Position numbers and translations under genes: made by a program. From Actinomadura sp. KC216 (GTDB lineage Bacteria > Actinomycetota > Actinomycetes > Streptosporangiales > Streptosporangiaceae), in NCBI RefSeq assembly GCF_004348535.1, contig NZ_SMJX01000012.1, positions 1 to 58,509 on the forward strand: a stretch of 58,509 bases of DNA, written 5' to 3'. Numbering within the stretch: position 1 is the first letter of the stretch; every line of letters starts with the position of its first letter. Positions 42,207 to 50,596 of this stretch are shown one piece after another. The notes below the pieces were generated by a model that did not search any database, was not told the origin of the DNA, and saw only the letters and a list, made by a program, of their open reading frames with translations.

Positions 42207-42223
42207 ATTCGTGCATCACAAAT
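42207..42223. promoter_or_regulatory. 17-bp palindrome, copy 1 (upstream of DUF574 gene)
   Basis: ATTCGTGCATCACAAAT. Same GTG-NNT-CAC core and AT flanks as the sites at 43344 and 44835. Located 24 bp before the DUF574 start. Likely operator of the Scr1-type regulator encoded in this cluster. Confidence 0.6.
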
Positions 42224-42246
42224 CGTGGCAATGGAGGCGAAATCAG

Positions 42247-43077
42247 GTGGGCGAGACCGAGCAGGCTCCTCCCGGGGTGGACATCACCGTCCCCAGCCCG
42301 GCCCGCATCTACGACTACATCCTCGGCGGCACGGCCAACTACGAGGTCGATCGCCAGGCCGCCGAGAAGGTCCGCCAGGCCATGCCCGACATGGTGGACA
42401 CCGCCTGGGCCAACCGCGGGTTCCTGCAGCGCTCGGTGCGGTGGCTCGCCGAGCAGGGCGTCCGGCAGTTCATCGACGTCGGCGCCGGCCTGCCGACCGG
42501 GAACAACACGCATGACGCGGTGCAGGCGGTCGCGCCCGACGCGCGGATCCTGTACGCCGACTTCGACCCGATCGTCGAAATGCACGCGAAGGAGCTGCTG
42601 AAGGACGTTCCCGGCACGGCCTGCATCACGGCGGACTTCCGCGATCCGGACAGCGTCCTGGAGCACCCGGAGACCCGCGCGATGATCGACTTCACGGAGC
42701 CGGTGGCGCTGCTCCTGGTGACCGTCACCCACTTCGTGTCGGACGAGGACGACCCCTGGGGCCTCATCCAGCAGTACATGGACCGGCTGGTGCCCGGCAG
42801 CTACCTCGCCCTGTCGGCCGTCACCAGCGACCGGCAGATGGAGGGCGCGGTCGACGACCTCAAGAAGGTGTTCGCCAAGTCGTCGTCCGGCGGCGCCTAT
42901 CCCCGGTCCCGCGCGGAGATCGCGAGCTTCTTCACCGGGCTGGACATCGTCCCGCCGTACAAGGGCGCGCCGGCGGAGGTCTGCTACTTCGGCGAGTGGG
43001 GCGCCGAGGACCCCGTGGCGGCCGACAGCGAGGGCTCGCGCTGGGGATACTGTGCGGTGGCGAGGAAGCCGGCATGA
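42247..43077 (+). CDS. DUF574 SAM-dependent methyltransferase-like protein
   Basis: 276 residues from GTG 42247 with GGAGG at 42233. DUF574 pattern: VPSPARIYDYILGGTANYEV, SAM motif FIDVGAGLPTGNNTHDAVQA, ILYADFDPIVEMHAKELL, and end GYCAVARKPA. Paralog of the gene at 31120. Its stop overlaps the next small gene (ATGA), and its promoter carries the shared 17-bp palindrome, linking it to the regulator and ATPase downstream. The substrate is unknown. Confidence 0.93.
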   Translation: MGETEQAPPGVDITVPSPARIYDYILGGTANYEVDRQAAEKVRQAMPDMVDTAWANRGFLQRSVRWLAEQGVRQFIDVGAGLPTGNNTHDAVQAVAPDARILYADFDPIVEMHAKELLKDVPGTACITADFRDPDSVLEHPETRAMIDFTEPVALLLVTVTHFVSDEDDPWGLIQQYMDRLVPGSYLALSAVTSDRQMEGAVDDLKKVFAKSSSGGAYPRSRAEIASFFTGLDIVPPYKGAPAEVCYFGEWGAEDPVAADSEGSRWGYCAVARKPA

Positions 43078-43292
43078 CCCGGAAGCCGACCGTCGAAGAG
43101 CTGGGCATCGATCCGGACGCCCTCGACTGGAAGCGCTCCGGCAACGACGAGGGCGCGATCGAGGTCGCGTTCGCCGGCGGATGGACGCTGCTGCGCACGT
43201 CCGGGGAGCTCATCTCGGTGTTCGACGAGAACGAGTGGGCGTGCTTCCTCGACGGCGTGAAGAAGGGTGAGTTCGACAACGCGGCGTCCTGA
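43074..43292 (+). CDS. DUF397-like small protein
   Basis: 72 residues from ATG 43074, overlapping the DUF574 stop. The core DWKRSGNDEGAIEVAFAGGW, TLLRTSGELISVFDENEWAC, FLDGVKKGEFD follows the DUF397 layout (W+RS near the start, a W..FL..V++G.FD end) but lacks the usual RDSK segment. DUF397 proteins are small partners or antagonists of Scr1/WhiJ regulators. Coupling to a methyltransferase-like gene is notable. Confidence 0.75.
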   Translation: MTRKPTVEELGIDPDALDWKRSGNDEGAIEVAFAGGWTLLRTSGELISVFDENEWACFLDGVKKGEFDNAAS

Positions 43293-43343
43293 CCGGCATG
43301 CCCGGACCGGGGTTCCGATCCGGGTATGCCGATTCGGCGCTGA

Positions 43344-43360
43344 ATCTGTGATTCACAAAT
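43344..43360. promoter_or_regulatory. 17-bp palindrome, copy 2 (upstream of Scr1-type regulator)
   Basis: ATCTGTGATTCACAAAT, with symmetry extending by two more bases on each side (GA/TC). Lies 50 bp before the regulator's TTG start, suggesting autoregulation. Confidence 0.65.
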
Positions 43361-43409
43361 TCGGAAGGCGTATGCTGATGGCGGTCGTCTGTCAAGGGAG
43401 GTGGTTCCG

Positions 43410-44252
43410 TTGAACGAGGCCTACGGAGCCACCATCGCCAAGCGGGGGCTGGCACGCCGTCTGAGGGACCTGCGCGTCGAGGCGGGATACACGGCCAACC
43501 AGGTGTGCGACCGGCTGAACTGGGGCCGCGGCAAGGTCGGCCGGTTCGAGGCCAACACCTGGGTGCGGCCCGAGCTCAGCGACATCCGCGACCTCGCGCG
43601 CATCTACGACGGCAGCGACCTCGACGAGCTGGAGGAACTCGCCACGAAGGCCCGGCAGCGTGCCTGGTGGCGCGATTACCCGGACGTGTTCGACAACGAG
43701 TTCCCCGGCTACGAGGGCGACGCGTCCAGCATCCGGGTCATCATGCCGCTGGTCCTGCCGGGCCTGCTGCAGACGCTGCCGTACATGCAGGCCCTGCTGT
43801 CGTCCGGGACGAAGTCGCCGGAGTGGCGCGAGCAGGCGCTGCGGGCGCGGCTGCGGCGCCAGCAGATCCTCGACCGCACGGACGGCACGGCGCCGCAGCT
43901 CATCGCCCTGATCACCGAGGCTTCCCTGATGTACGAGTGGGGCGACGAGGGCGACCGCCGCGCCCAGCTCCGCCATCTGCTGACCGCGTCCGGCCGCCCG
44001 AACGTCGAGCTGCGGCTGCTCCGCCTGTCGGACGGCCTGCACCCCGGCATGTCGACGCTGGTCAACATCTTCCGTTTCCCGGGGGACGAGCCGCCCGTGG
44101 TCTTCCTGGAGAACGACGCCGACATCCAGCAGATCGACACCCCCGGCAAAGTGGAGGCCTATGACCGGATCTTCGAGCAGATCCGCGCGGCGGCGCTGAG
44201 CACCGCCGACACCGCGGAGCACCTGGAGAAACTCATCGCGACGCTGGAGTAA
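43410..44252 (+). CDS. Scr1/WhiJ-type XRE regulator with DUF5753
   Basis: 280 residues from TTG 43410, chosen because GGGAGGTGG (43396-43404) is at good spacing; the GTG at 43401 overlaps that ribosome binding site. XRE domain: ARRLRDLRVEAGYTANQVCD, RLNWGRGKVGRFEANTWVRP. DUF5753: WWRDYPDVFDNEFPGYEGDA, IMPLVLPGLLQTLPYMQALL, RLRRQQILDRTDGTAPQLI. Followed by a DUF397 gene. Its own promoter and two neighbours share a palindrome, so it probably controls all three. Confidence 0.93.
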   Translation: MNEAYGATIAKRGLARRLRDLRVEAGYTANQVCDRLNWGRGKVGRFEANTWVRPELSDIRDLARIYDGSDLDELEELATKARQRAWWRDYPDVFDNEFPGYEGDASSIRVIMPLVLPGLLQTLPYMQALLSSGTKSPEWREQALRARLRRQQILDRTDGTAPQLIALITEASLMYEWGDEGDRRAQLRHLLTASGRPNVELRLLRLSDGLHPGMSTLVNIFRFPGDEPPVVFLENDADIQQIDTPGKVEAYDRIFEQIRAAALSTADTAEHLEKLIATLE

Positions 44253-44302
44253 GGCTCCGGAGGGCTAGCTCCGGAGTAAGAACTACCTGGAGATGAAGCG
44301 AT

Positions 44303-44500
44303 ATGAACCTCTCTCAGGCACGGTGGTTCAAGGCCACCGCGAGCGCGAGCAGCAACGGCGGCTGCGTCGAGGTCGCCGACCTCGAGACGGCCACCGGGCT
44401 GCGGGACAGCAAGACGCCGGAGGCCGGTGCGCACGTCGTCCCCCGGTCGGTGTTCGCCACGTTCCTGGACGACGTCAGGGCCGGCCGCTACGACCGCTGA
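44303..44500 (+). CDS. DUF397 protein
   Basis: 65 residues, full DUF397 pattern: ARWFKATASASSNGGCVEVA, then TGLRDSKTPEAGAHVV and a closing FATFLDDVRAGRYDR. Small acidic partner of the Scr1-type regulator 50 bp upstream; the pair is the standard actinobacterial arrangement. In characterised cases the DUF397 protein modulates the DNA-binding partner. Confidence 0.92.
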   Translation: MNLSQARWFKATASASSNGGCVEVADLETATGLRDSKTPEAGAHVVPRSVFATFLDDVRAGRYDR

Positions 44501-44591
44501 CCTGGCGCACGGACCGCCCACCGACCAGGTGATCCTCGCGTAAGGGACCGCACTCGGCGAGACCAGCGGACCGGCTCCGGGGCGGAGGCCG

Positions 44592-44648
44592 GGCCGCACA
44601 CCAGATCCCCCAGGGCTGCACCCCTGGGGGATCTGCGTGTGTGCGGCC
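44592..44648. terminator. Very strong terminator after the DUF397 gene
   Basis: Inner perfect 14-bp stem (44602-44615 / 44622-44635) with loop CTGCAC, extended by an outer 10-bp stem (44592-44601 / 44639-44648) across a 3-base bulge. It separates the regulator unit from the ATPase gene. The rest of the 430-bp gap holds only the palindrome at 44835. Confidence 0.8.
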
Positions 44649-44834
44649 CTCTCTCAGGCGCCGTCCACGTTACAGCGCGGAGGCCGAGCCGTCGCGTGCC
44701 CGCCGGTACGCGCATCCGCCCCTCCGCGCGGGCGCGTTCTGTGCGGCTTCGGGCGTATCGGTGAACGTCTCATTTGTAGAAGGAGAACCTTGGTCGTGTA
44801 GCCGGTTTCGGTCGCCGGGATGTGCGAAGCTTGG

Positions 44835-44851
44835 ATCTGTGATTCACACAT
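44835..44851. promoter_or_regulatory. 17-bp palindrome, copy 3 (upstream of ATPase gene)
   Basis: ATCTGTGATTCACACAT, differing from copy 2 at one base. It lies 83 bp before the ATPase start and beyond a strong terminator, so it marks a separate promoter of the same putative regulon. Confidence 0.65.
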
Positions 44852-44933
44852 AGCGAGTCGCGAACCACGGAGGTTCATGTCGCGATTGTCTGAATTGCGA
44901 TGATGGCTCCGCGATACTCGGAGAGTGGGCGTC

Positions 44934-45698
44934 ATGACGAAGACCGCGGCCGCGTGCGGGATTCCCTGGCGGCTGGAGGACGGTGGCTGCGCCGTCCTTC
45001 CCCTGCCAGGGGACGACTCCATCGCAGCCGTGGCACGATCCCAGGTCAGGGGCCTGCTGCCCACGCTGGGGCTGGCGGTCAACGACGTCCACGACCTCGC
45101 GATCATGGTCAGCGAGCTGGCGACCAACGTGCTGCAGCACGCCACGTCCGGCGACGGGACGCCCGGCGCGGAACTCTGGGTGTATCAGCGCAGCGACGAG
45201 CGCGGCCGCGACGAGCTGGTCATCAAGGCCTTCGACACGCTCCGGCACTGGCGCCGCCGCCGCGAGGCGCCCGGTGACATGCACGAGCACGGCCGCGGGC
45301 TGGAGATCATCCGGATCCTGGCGGACGGGCGGTGGGGGCACCATCCGTCCAGGTCCCGGCTGAGCCACCCGGCGGTCCGCGGCAAGGCCACCTGGTTCGC
45401 GCTCCCCGTCACCCGCACCGTCCACGCCCGCCGCCACGCCCGGCAGGTCGACGAGCCGCACGCGATGAGGAACCTGGAGAAGCTCCTCGTCCAGCGCGGC
45501 GTCGACCGCCTCCAGCGCAGGGACGAGCTCGGCGTCAGCATGCTCACCGGCCCCGGCGACCTGACGGTGTGGTGCGAGACCGCGACGTTCCGCTGGTGCG
45601 CGCGCTCCGGCGAGACCGGAAAGCTCCCCGCCTCCGACATCACGGAGGTGTGCGAGCAGGTCGTCCGGCTCTACGAGGCTCTGGACGACCGGAGTTAG
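44934..45698 (+). CDS. RsbW-like ATP-binding protein (HATPase_c)
   Basis: 254 residues from ATG 44934 (GGAGAG eight bases upstream). Histidine-kinase-like ATPase fold: N-box VNDVHDLAIMVSELATNVLQ, G1-type DTLRHWRRR in place of the usual DxG, and G2-type HEHGRGLEIIRILADG. The weak G1 motif suggests altered nucleotide binding. A C-terminal extension of about 90 residues (from LEKLLVQRGVDRLQRRDELG) is not part of the ATPase fold. Such proteins accompany Scr1/DUF397 modules in streptomycetes and are thought to act like anti-sigma kinases. Confidence 0.85.
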   Translation: MTKTAAACGIPWRLEDGGCAVLPLPGDDSIAAVARSQVRGLLPTLGLAVNDVHDLAIMVSELATNVLQHATSGDGTPGAELWVYQRSDERGRDELVIKAFDTLRHWRRRREAPGDMHEHGRGLEIIRILADGRWGHHPSRSRLSHPAVRGKATWFALPVTRTVHARRHARQVDEPHAMRNLEKLLVQRGVDRLQRRDELGVSMLTGPGDLTVWCETATFRWCARSGETGKLPASDITEVCEQVVRLYEALDDRS

Positions 45699-45710
45699 GA
45701 GGGGGTCGGG

Positions 45711-45746
45711 TGGCCTGACCGTGCCCGGAGAGCGGCGGTCAGGCCA
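45711..45746. terminator. Bidirectional terminator
   Basis: Perfect 11-bp stem (45711-45721 / 45736-45746) with a 14-base loop, between the convergent ATPase and beta-propeller genes. Confidence 0.7.
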
Positions 45747-45766
45747 TACGACACGCGCCCCGCTGC

Positions 45767-46741
45767 TCAGGGCCGGGGGATGGCGACGGCGTTGTAGGAG
45801 AGGTGCGGGGTCGGCTCCGTGCTGAAGAACCGGATGTTGGGCAGATACAGCCGCGATCCGAACTCGGCGACGGTCGTCGGCAGGTCGAACCGGCTGTCGG
45901 TCACCCGCCGTATGACGCGGCCTTCCGTGCCCGCCGCGTTCAGCCGCACGACCGCCACGGTGTCGAAGCGGTTCTGCACCGCGTACAGCGTCCGGCCGTG
46001 CAGGAGCAGCCCGTCGCCGTCCGGCAGCGACTCGCCGTGCAGGTCCACGCGGCGGGTCGTCCCGGTCGCCGGGTCGACGTGGAACAGCCCGCCGGTGTTC
46101 GACTGCACGACGATCAGGCCCCGGCCGTCCGGGGTCGGCGTGATGCCGTTGGCGTTGAAGGCGGCGCCGTCGGGCCCGGTCCGGTACACGAGGTCGCCGG
46201 TGAGCGGGATCCGGACCGCCTCGGCGGGCAGCTCGCCGCCGTGCAGCGGCAGCTTGTAGAGCACCGGAGCGAAGGAGTCGGTGAACCAGGCGGCATCCCG
46301 CGTGAGGATGACGTCGTTGACGAACGTCGGCCCGGTGGCCAGCCGGTAGGAGGCCAGCACTCGCCCGGTCCGGACGTCGACAACCCGCGCGTCACCGCCC
46401 GTGCCGCCCGCCACGAACAGCCGTCCGTGCGCGTCCGTCTTCATCCCGAGTGCCTGCCCGCCGGTCCCGCGGCTGATGATCGCGCCGCGTCCGGTGCGCA
46501 GGTCGGCGCGGTAGACGGACCCGTCGGCCATGGAGCCGACGTAGGCGAACGGGCCGGGCCCGGTCGCGATCCCCTCGGGCTGGAACCCGTCCGGCAAGGG
46601 GATCGTGGTCGGGAAGCGATCGACGGCCGCCTGGACCGGGGCGGCGGCTTGGGTGGGGGAGCTGGCTTGGGCGGGGGCGCTCGTCAAGGCGGCCAGGACG
46701 AGCGGGAGCACGAGCACGGCGGAGATTCTCGAACGACGCAC
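45767..46741 (-). CDS. Secreted SMP-30/NHL-like beta-propeller protein
   Basis: 324 residues from GTG 46741 (GAGAGG upstream). Signal peptide SRISAVLVLPLVLAALTSAP with cleavage near AQA. Repeated blades are visible: PDGFQPEGIATGPGPFAYVG, LGMKTDAHGRLFVAGGTGGD, TFVNDVILTRDAAWFTDSFA, ANGITPTPDGRGLIVVQSNT. Related to gluconolactonase/SMP-30 or NHL propellers; function outside the cell is unknown. Divergent from a MarR gene whose putative operators sit in the shared promoter. Confidence 0.85.
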   Translation of the reverse strand: MRRSRISAVLVLPLVLAALTSAPAQASSPTQAAAPVQAAVDRFPTTIPLPDGFQPEGIATGPGPFAYVGSMADGSVYRADLRTGRGAIISRGTGGQALGMKTDAHGRLFVAGGTGGDARVVDVRTGRVLASYRLATGPTFVNDVILTRDAAWFTDSFAPVLYKLPLHGGELPAEAVRIPLTGDLVYRTGPDGAAFNANGITPTPDGRGLIVVQSNTGGLFHVDPATGTTRRVDLHGESLPDGDGLLLHGRTLYAVQNRFDTVAVVRLNAAGTEGRVIRRVTDSRFDLPTTVAEFGSRLYLPNIRFFSTEPTPHLSYNAVAIPRP

Positions 46742-46750
46742 GGGCTAACC

Positions 46751-46825
46751 TCTCAATGCTGAAATTTTCAACGATGAAGACCGTACGCCGGTGATACCTT
46801 GGCGTCAAACAGTTCAATGTTGAGG
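46751..46825. promoter_or_regulatory. Three MarR-type operator candidates
   Basis: Sites of the form TCAA-n2/3-TTGA/TGAA: TCTCAATGCTGAAA (46751-46764), TTTTCAACGATGAAGA (46765-46780), GTTCAATGTTGAGG (46812-46825). The third covers the MarR gene's ribosome binding site. Together they suggest autoregulation and control of the divergent secreted protein. Confidence 0.5.
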
Positions 46826-46835
46826 GGTTTTGATC

Positions 46836-47390
46836 GTGGGCCGGGAGCCGGATCGGGAGCGGGAACGGGAGCGCGACGCGGTCGACCGCATCGTGGAGCA
46901 GTGGGGTCGCGCCCGCCCGGACCTGGACGCATCCCCCATGCGGGTCCTCGGCCGCCTGTCCCGGGTGACCCGGATCGTCGAGCGTGAACTCAAGGCGCTC
47001 TTCGCCGAGTTCGGCCTGGAGAGAGGCGAGTTCGACGTCCTCGCCACCCTCCGGCGCGGCGGCACGCCGGGCGGCATGACCGCCGGCATGCTGGCCCGCT
47101 CCTCGATGGTGACCTCGGGCGCCGTCACCAACCGGCTCGACCGGCTCGTCGCCAAGGGCTACATCACGCGCGACATCGACCCGGCCAACCGCCGGAGCGT
47201 CATCGTCGACCTCACGCCCGAGGGCCGCGAACTCATCGACCGCGCCGTCGCCGCCCACCTCGACAACGAACGGCGCATCCTCGCCGCACTCGACAGGCAC
47301 CAGCAGGACGACCTCGCCGCGACCCTGCGCACCCTGCTCCTCAGCCTCGACGACAAGGAAACCGACCCCCGCACGCTGGGCAACCCCTGA
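46836..47390 (+). CDS. MarR family transcriptional regulator
   Basis: 184 residues from GTG 46836 (GAGGGG eight bases upstream; TTG 46830 is possible). Winged helix: LFAEFGLERGEFDVLATLRR, MTAGMLARSSMVTSGAVTNR, LDRLVAKGYITRDIDPANRR, SVIVDLTPEGRELIDRA. A charged N-terminal helix precedes it. Dimeric repressor; the inducer is probably a small lipophilic or phenolic molecule, by family analogy. Likely regulates the divergent propeller gene. Confidence 0.92.
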   Translation: MGREPDRERERERDAVDRIVEQWGRARPDLDASPMRVLGRLSRVTRIVERELKALFAEFGLERGEFDVLATLRRGGTPGGMTAGMLARSSMVTSGAVTNRLDRLVAKGYITRDIDPANRRSVIVDLTPEGRELIDRAVAAHLDNERRILAALDRHQQDDLAATLRTLLLSLDDKETDPRTLGNP

Positions 47391-47418
47391 GCCCGGACGG
47401 CAACCCATGATCGGCACC

Positions 47419-47456
47419 AGGCCGACCCCGGGACGTCCACATCCCGGGATCGGCCT
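47419..47456. terminator. Bidirectional terminator between marR-type gene and metE
   Basis: 15-bp stem with one mismatch (47419-47433 / 47442-47456) and an 8-base loop, located between convergent stops. Confidence 0.75.
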
Positions 47457-47464
47457 GCCCGGGG

Positions 47465-49726
47465 TCAGCCGCTCACACCGGTCACGTCGGCACGGACCCG
47501 CCGCGCCGCCGTCACCAGATTCCGCAGCGACGCCTCCGTCTCCGGATAGGCACGGGTCTTCAGCCCGCAGTCCGGATTGACCCACAACCGTCCAGGCTCG
47601 ACGGCCCGCAGCGCCCGCCGCAGGTTCTCCTCGATCTCATCGGCACCGGGAACGCGCGGCGAGTGGATGTCGTAGACGCCGGGCCCGATCCCGTTCTCGT
47701 ACCCGCCGTCACGCAGATCCGCGACGAGCTCCATGTGCGAGCGCGCGGCCTCGACGCTGGTCACGTCGGCGTCCAGCGCCCGGATCGTCCCGATGATCTC
47801 GCCGAACTCGGAGTAGCACATGTGCGTGTGGATCTGCGTCGTGTCGGCGACGCCCGAGGTCGCGAGGTGGAACGCGGCGACGGCCCACTCCATGTAGGCC
47901 GGACGGCCCGCCTCCCGCAGCGGCAGCAGCTCGCGCAGCGCGGGCTCGTCCACCTGGATGACGCGGATCCCGGCCGCCTCCAGGTCGGCGATCTCGTCCC
48001 GCAGCGCGAGCGCGAGCTGCCGGGCGGTGTCGGCGAGCGGCTGGTCGTCACGCACGAACGACCAGGCCAGCATGGTGACGGGTCCGGTCAGCATGCCCTT
48101 GACCGGCTTGCTGGTGAGCGACTGCGCGTACGTCGCCCACTCCACCGTCATCGGACGGGGCCGCGCGACATCGCTGTGCAGGATCGGCGGCCGGACGTAC
48201 CGCGACCCGTATGACTGCACCCACCCGTACTGGGTGGTGGCGTACCCGTCGAGCTGCTCGGCGAAGTACTGCACCATGTCGTTGCGTTCGGGCTCGCCGT
48301 GGACGAGAACGTCCAGGCCGAGGTCCTCCTGCAGCGCGATGACGCGGGCGATCTCGTCCTTCATGGCCCGCGTGTAGGCGTCGGCGGTGACGCGCCCGGC
48401 GCGATAGTCGGCACGGATCCGGCGGATCTCGGGGGTCTGCGGGAACGAGCCGACGGTCGTCGTCGCCAGCGCGGGCAGCCCGAGCTCGTCCTGCTGCGCG
48501 GCGAACCGCGCACCCCGATCACCGCGCCCGGCCGCCGCCTCACCAAGCGATTCCAGCCGGGCCCGAACACCATGATCGACTCCCGCAGGCGGCGCCGACG
48601 CCTCGACCGACGCGGGAACGTCCTCCCGCAGCGCCCGCCCGACCGCGACGACCTCCGCGACCTTCTGCCGCGCGAACGCAAGCCGCCCCCGAACGCCCGG
48701 ATCCAGCGACGTCTCGGCGTCCAGATCGATCGGCACATGCAGCAGCGAGCAGGACGCGCTCACCACAACCTGATCGACGAGCCCGAGCAGAGCCGCGCAG
48801 GTGGCCTTCGCCCGCCCCTGGTCGGCACGCCACACGTTCCGCCCGTCCACGACACCCGCGACGAGCGTCTTACGTGGCAGCCCGCCCACCGACGCCAGAA
48901 CATCAAGGTTGTCCGGCCCGGCCACGAAGTCCAGCCCGACCGCCTCGACGCGGCTCCCGGCCAGCACGCGCAGCGCGTCCGCGCCGATCGTGCCGAAGTA
49001 CGTGGCGACCATCAGCCGTGGCCTGCTCGTCAACCGCCCCAGCCGCGCGTACGCACGAGCGAATGCCGCGATCTCCTCGTCACTGCGGTCGGCGACGAGC
49101 GCGGGCTCGTCCAGCTGAACCCACCCGGCCCCTGACCCGGCGAGCCGTTCCAGCACCTCGGCGTACACGTCGATGAGCCCGTCGAGAAGATCGAGCGTCC
49201 GGAAGTCGCCGGGTGCCCCCTCCGCGGGCTTGGCGAGCAGCAGGTAGCTGAGCGGCCCGACGAGAACCGGCCGGGTCTCGATGCCCAGCGCCTTGGCCTC
49301 CCGGTACTCGACCAGCGGCTTGGCGGCGGAGCCGTCCGCCAGCCGGAACCGCGTCCCCGGCCCCAGCTCGGGGACGATGTAGTGGTAGTTCGTGTCGAAC
49401 CACTTCGTCATCTCCAGCGGCGGGACGTCCTGCGCACCGCGCGCCATCGCGAAGTACCGGTCGAACCCCGTCAGGTGGCGGTACCGGTCGGGGACGGCGT
49501 CGACCAGCACGCTCGTGTCGAGCACCTGGTCGTAGAAGGAGAAGGTGTTGGACGGGATCGCGTCCAGACCGGCGTCGCGCAGGCTCGTCCATCCATCCGC
49601 ACGCAGCTCCGCGCCCTTCGCCTTGAGGGCGTCGGCGTCGATGCGTCCGGCCCAGAAGTCCTCGGTGGCGAACTTCAGCTCCCGGCGCGGCCCGATTCGG
49701 GGATATCCAAGGATCGTCGTGTTCAT
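47465..49726 (-). CDS. metE: Cobalamin-independent methionine synthase
   Basis: 753 residues from ATG 49726 (GAGGGAAG upstream), the family length. Transfers a methyl group from 5-methyltetrahydropteroyl-triglutamate to homocysteine. Start [20 protein letters not shown] is canonical. Zinc ligands are visible in [12 protein letters not shown] and [30 protein letters not shown] opens the second barrel. A cobalamin riboswitch lies in the 5' leader, so expression should fall when B12 is available and the B12-dependent MetH can replace it. Confidence 0.98.
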   Translation of the reverse strand: MNTTILGYPRIGPRRELKFATEDFWAGRIDADALKAKGAELRADGWTSLRDAGLDAIPSNTFSFYDQVLDTSVLVDAVPDRYRHLTGFDRYFAMARGAQDVPPLEMTKWFDTNYHYIVPELGPGTRFRLADGSAAKPLVEYREAKALGIETRPVLVGPLSYLLLAKPAEGAPGDFRTLDLLDGLIDVYAEVLERLAGSGAGWVQLDEPALVADRSDEEIAAFARAYARLGRLTSRPRLMVATYFGTIGADALRVLAGSRVEAVGLDFVAGPDNLDVLASVGGLPRKTLVAGVVDGRNVWRADQGRAKATCAALLGLVDQVVVSASCSLLHVPIDLDAETSLDPGVRGRLAFARQKVAEVVAVGRALREDVPASVEASAPPAGVDHGVRARLESLGEAAAGRGDRGARFAAQQDELGLPALATTTVGSFPQTPEIRRIRADYRAGRVTADAYTRAMKDEIARVIALQEDLGLDVLVHGEPERNDMVQYFAEQLDGYATTQYGWVQSYGSRYVRPPILHSDVARPRPMTVEWATYAQSLTSKPVKGMLTGPVTMLAWSFVRDDQPLADTARQLALALRDEIADLEAAGIRVIQVDEPALRELLPLREAGRPAYMEWAVAAFHLATSGVADTTQIHTHMCYSEFGEIIGTIRALDADVTSVEAARSHMELVADLRDGGYENGIGPGVYDIHSPRVPGADEIEENLRRALRAVEPGRLWVNPDCGLKTRAYPETEASLRNLVTAARRVRADVTGVSG

Positions 49727-49840
49727 GGCGGCTTCCCTCGCTGTGCCGTAGGCGGACGCGGGAGGAGCGCACGGCGAATCGTACGCCGCGGACCTTCCCG
49801 CGAGGCCGCAGACCACCGCGCACCGGCCGGCGCGCGGGCG

Positions 49841-50030
49841 GAGGCAGGTCTTCGGACTCGCGGGCATCGCTTCCCGGAAGAAGCGTCCTACTAACCGTCG
49901 CTTCCCAGGCCCTCCGGCCCAGTGCGTGATGACGGCGGTCGTTCCCACTCACCGCTGCGGGGCAGTCCCGGATTCGCACCGGGTTCCCTCTTACGACACT
50001 CGGACAACCGAGTGAACCTTCCGCACCCCG
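49841..50030 (-). ncRNA. Cobalamin riboswitch
   Basis: Read on the minus strand, the leader holds the B12-box region AGCGGTGAGTGGGAACGAC, preceded by GGTGCGAATCCGGGACTG, and ends with GAGTCCGAAGACCTGCCTC just 115 bp before metE. These are the conserved blocks of the AdoCbl riboswitch class. Known logic: bound cobalamin blocks metE expression. Boundaries are approximate. Confidence 0.95.
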
Positions 50031-50048
50031 AAGTCTACTCGGGCTGCC

Positions 50049-50567
50049 TCAGGCCAGCGCCTCGCGAAGAATCCGAACCGCCTTCGGCCCAACCCCGTGC
50101 ATGGCCAGCAACTCGGCATCGGTCAGGTCTGCGACCTGACTGAGCGAGGTGATACCAGCCCCCACCAGCGCCCGGGTGGCGGGCCCTCCAATGCCCTTGG
50201 GCAGGTCGCCGACCTCACCGGGCCGCGCGCCGTCCCCAGCGGCCACCCCCGCCGCCAACCGTTCTGGCGCCTGCGAAAGCCAAGCACGCCGAACCCAGTG
50301 ATTGAGCTGCTGCCCATTGATGTCCCCGATCGGCACCCGCACACCGCCCGGCGCCGCACCACGCCCCAACGCCTCCGCCGTCGGATGAGCTGCAAGAACC
50401 TCCTCCACATCGGACGCAGGAAGCCGGAGCTGAACCACCTTGTCCGTGCCCAACGACGCGAACGGCTTCTCCTGCACCGTGAATACGACGCTTCCCGAAT
50501 CGGTGGCTTGCTCGACGGTCTCGGGATACGAGAGGGCGGTTTTGCGGAGCTGAGCGAGAGTCGTCAT
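50049..50567 (-). CDS. MmcQ/YjbR-like protein with C-terminal HhH domain
   Basis: 172 residues. The first 105 form a YjbR-type double-wing fold (LAQLRKTALSYPETVEQATD, VFTVQEKPFASLG, QLNHWVRRAWLSQAPERLA). The last 50 are a helix-hairpin-helix like the RNA polymerase alpha C-terminal domain (LPKGIGGPATRALVGAGITS, LTDAELLAMHGVGPKAVRIL), linked by a Gly/Ala segment. YjbR folds can bind DNA; the fusion suggests a DNA-associated role. Monocistronic. Confidence 0.8.
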   Translation of the reverse strand: MTTLAQLRKTALSYPETVEQATDSGSVVFTVQEKPFASLGTDKVVQLRLPASDVEEVLAAHPTAEALGRGAAPGGVRVPIGDINGQQLNHWVRRAWLSQAPERLAAGVAAGDGARPGEVGDLPKGIGGPATRALVGAGITSLSQVADLTDAELLAMHGVGPKAVRILREALA

Positions 50568-50596
50568 GGCCCCAACCTAAATGGGTGCCCGCCGCG

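Noticed and set aside
47727..49948. N-terminal extension of metE to a start at 49948
   Set aside because: The extension would translate through the cobalamin riboswitch; ATG 49726 gives the canonical MetE start and has a good ribosome binding site.
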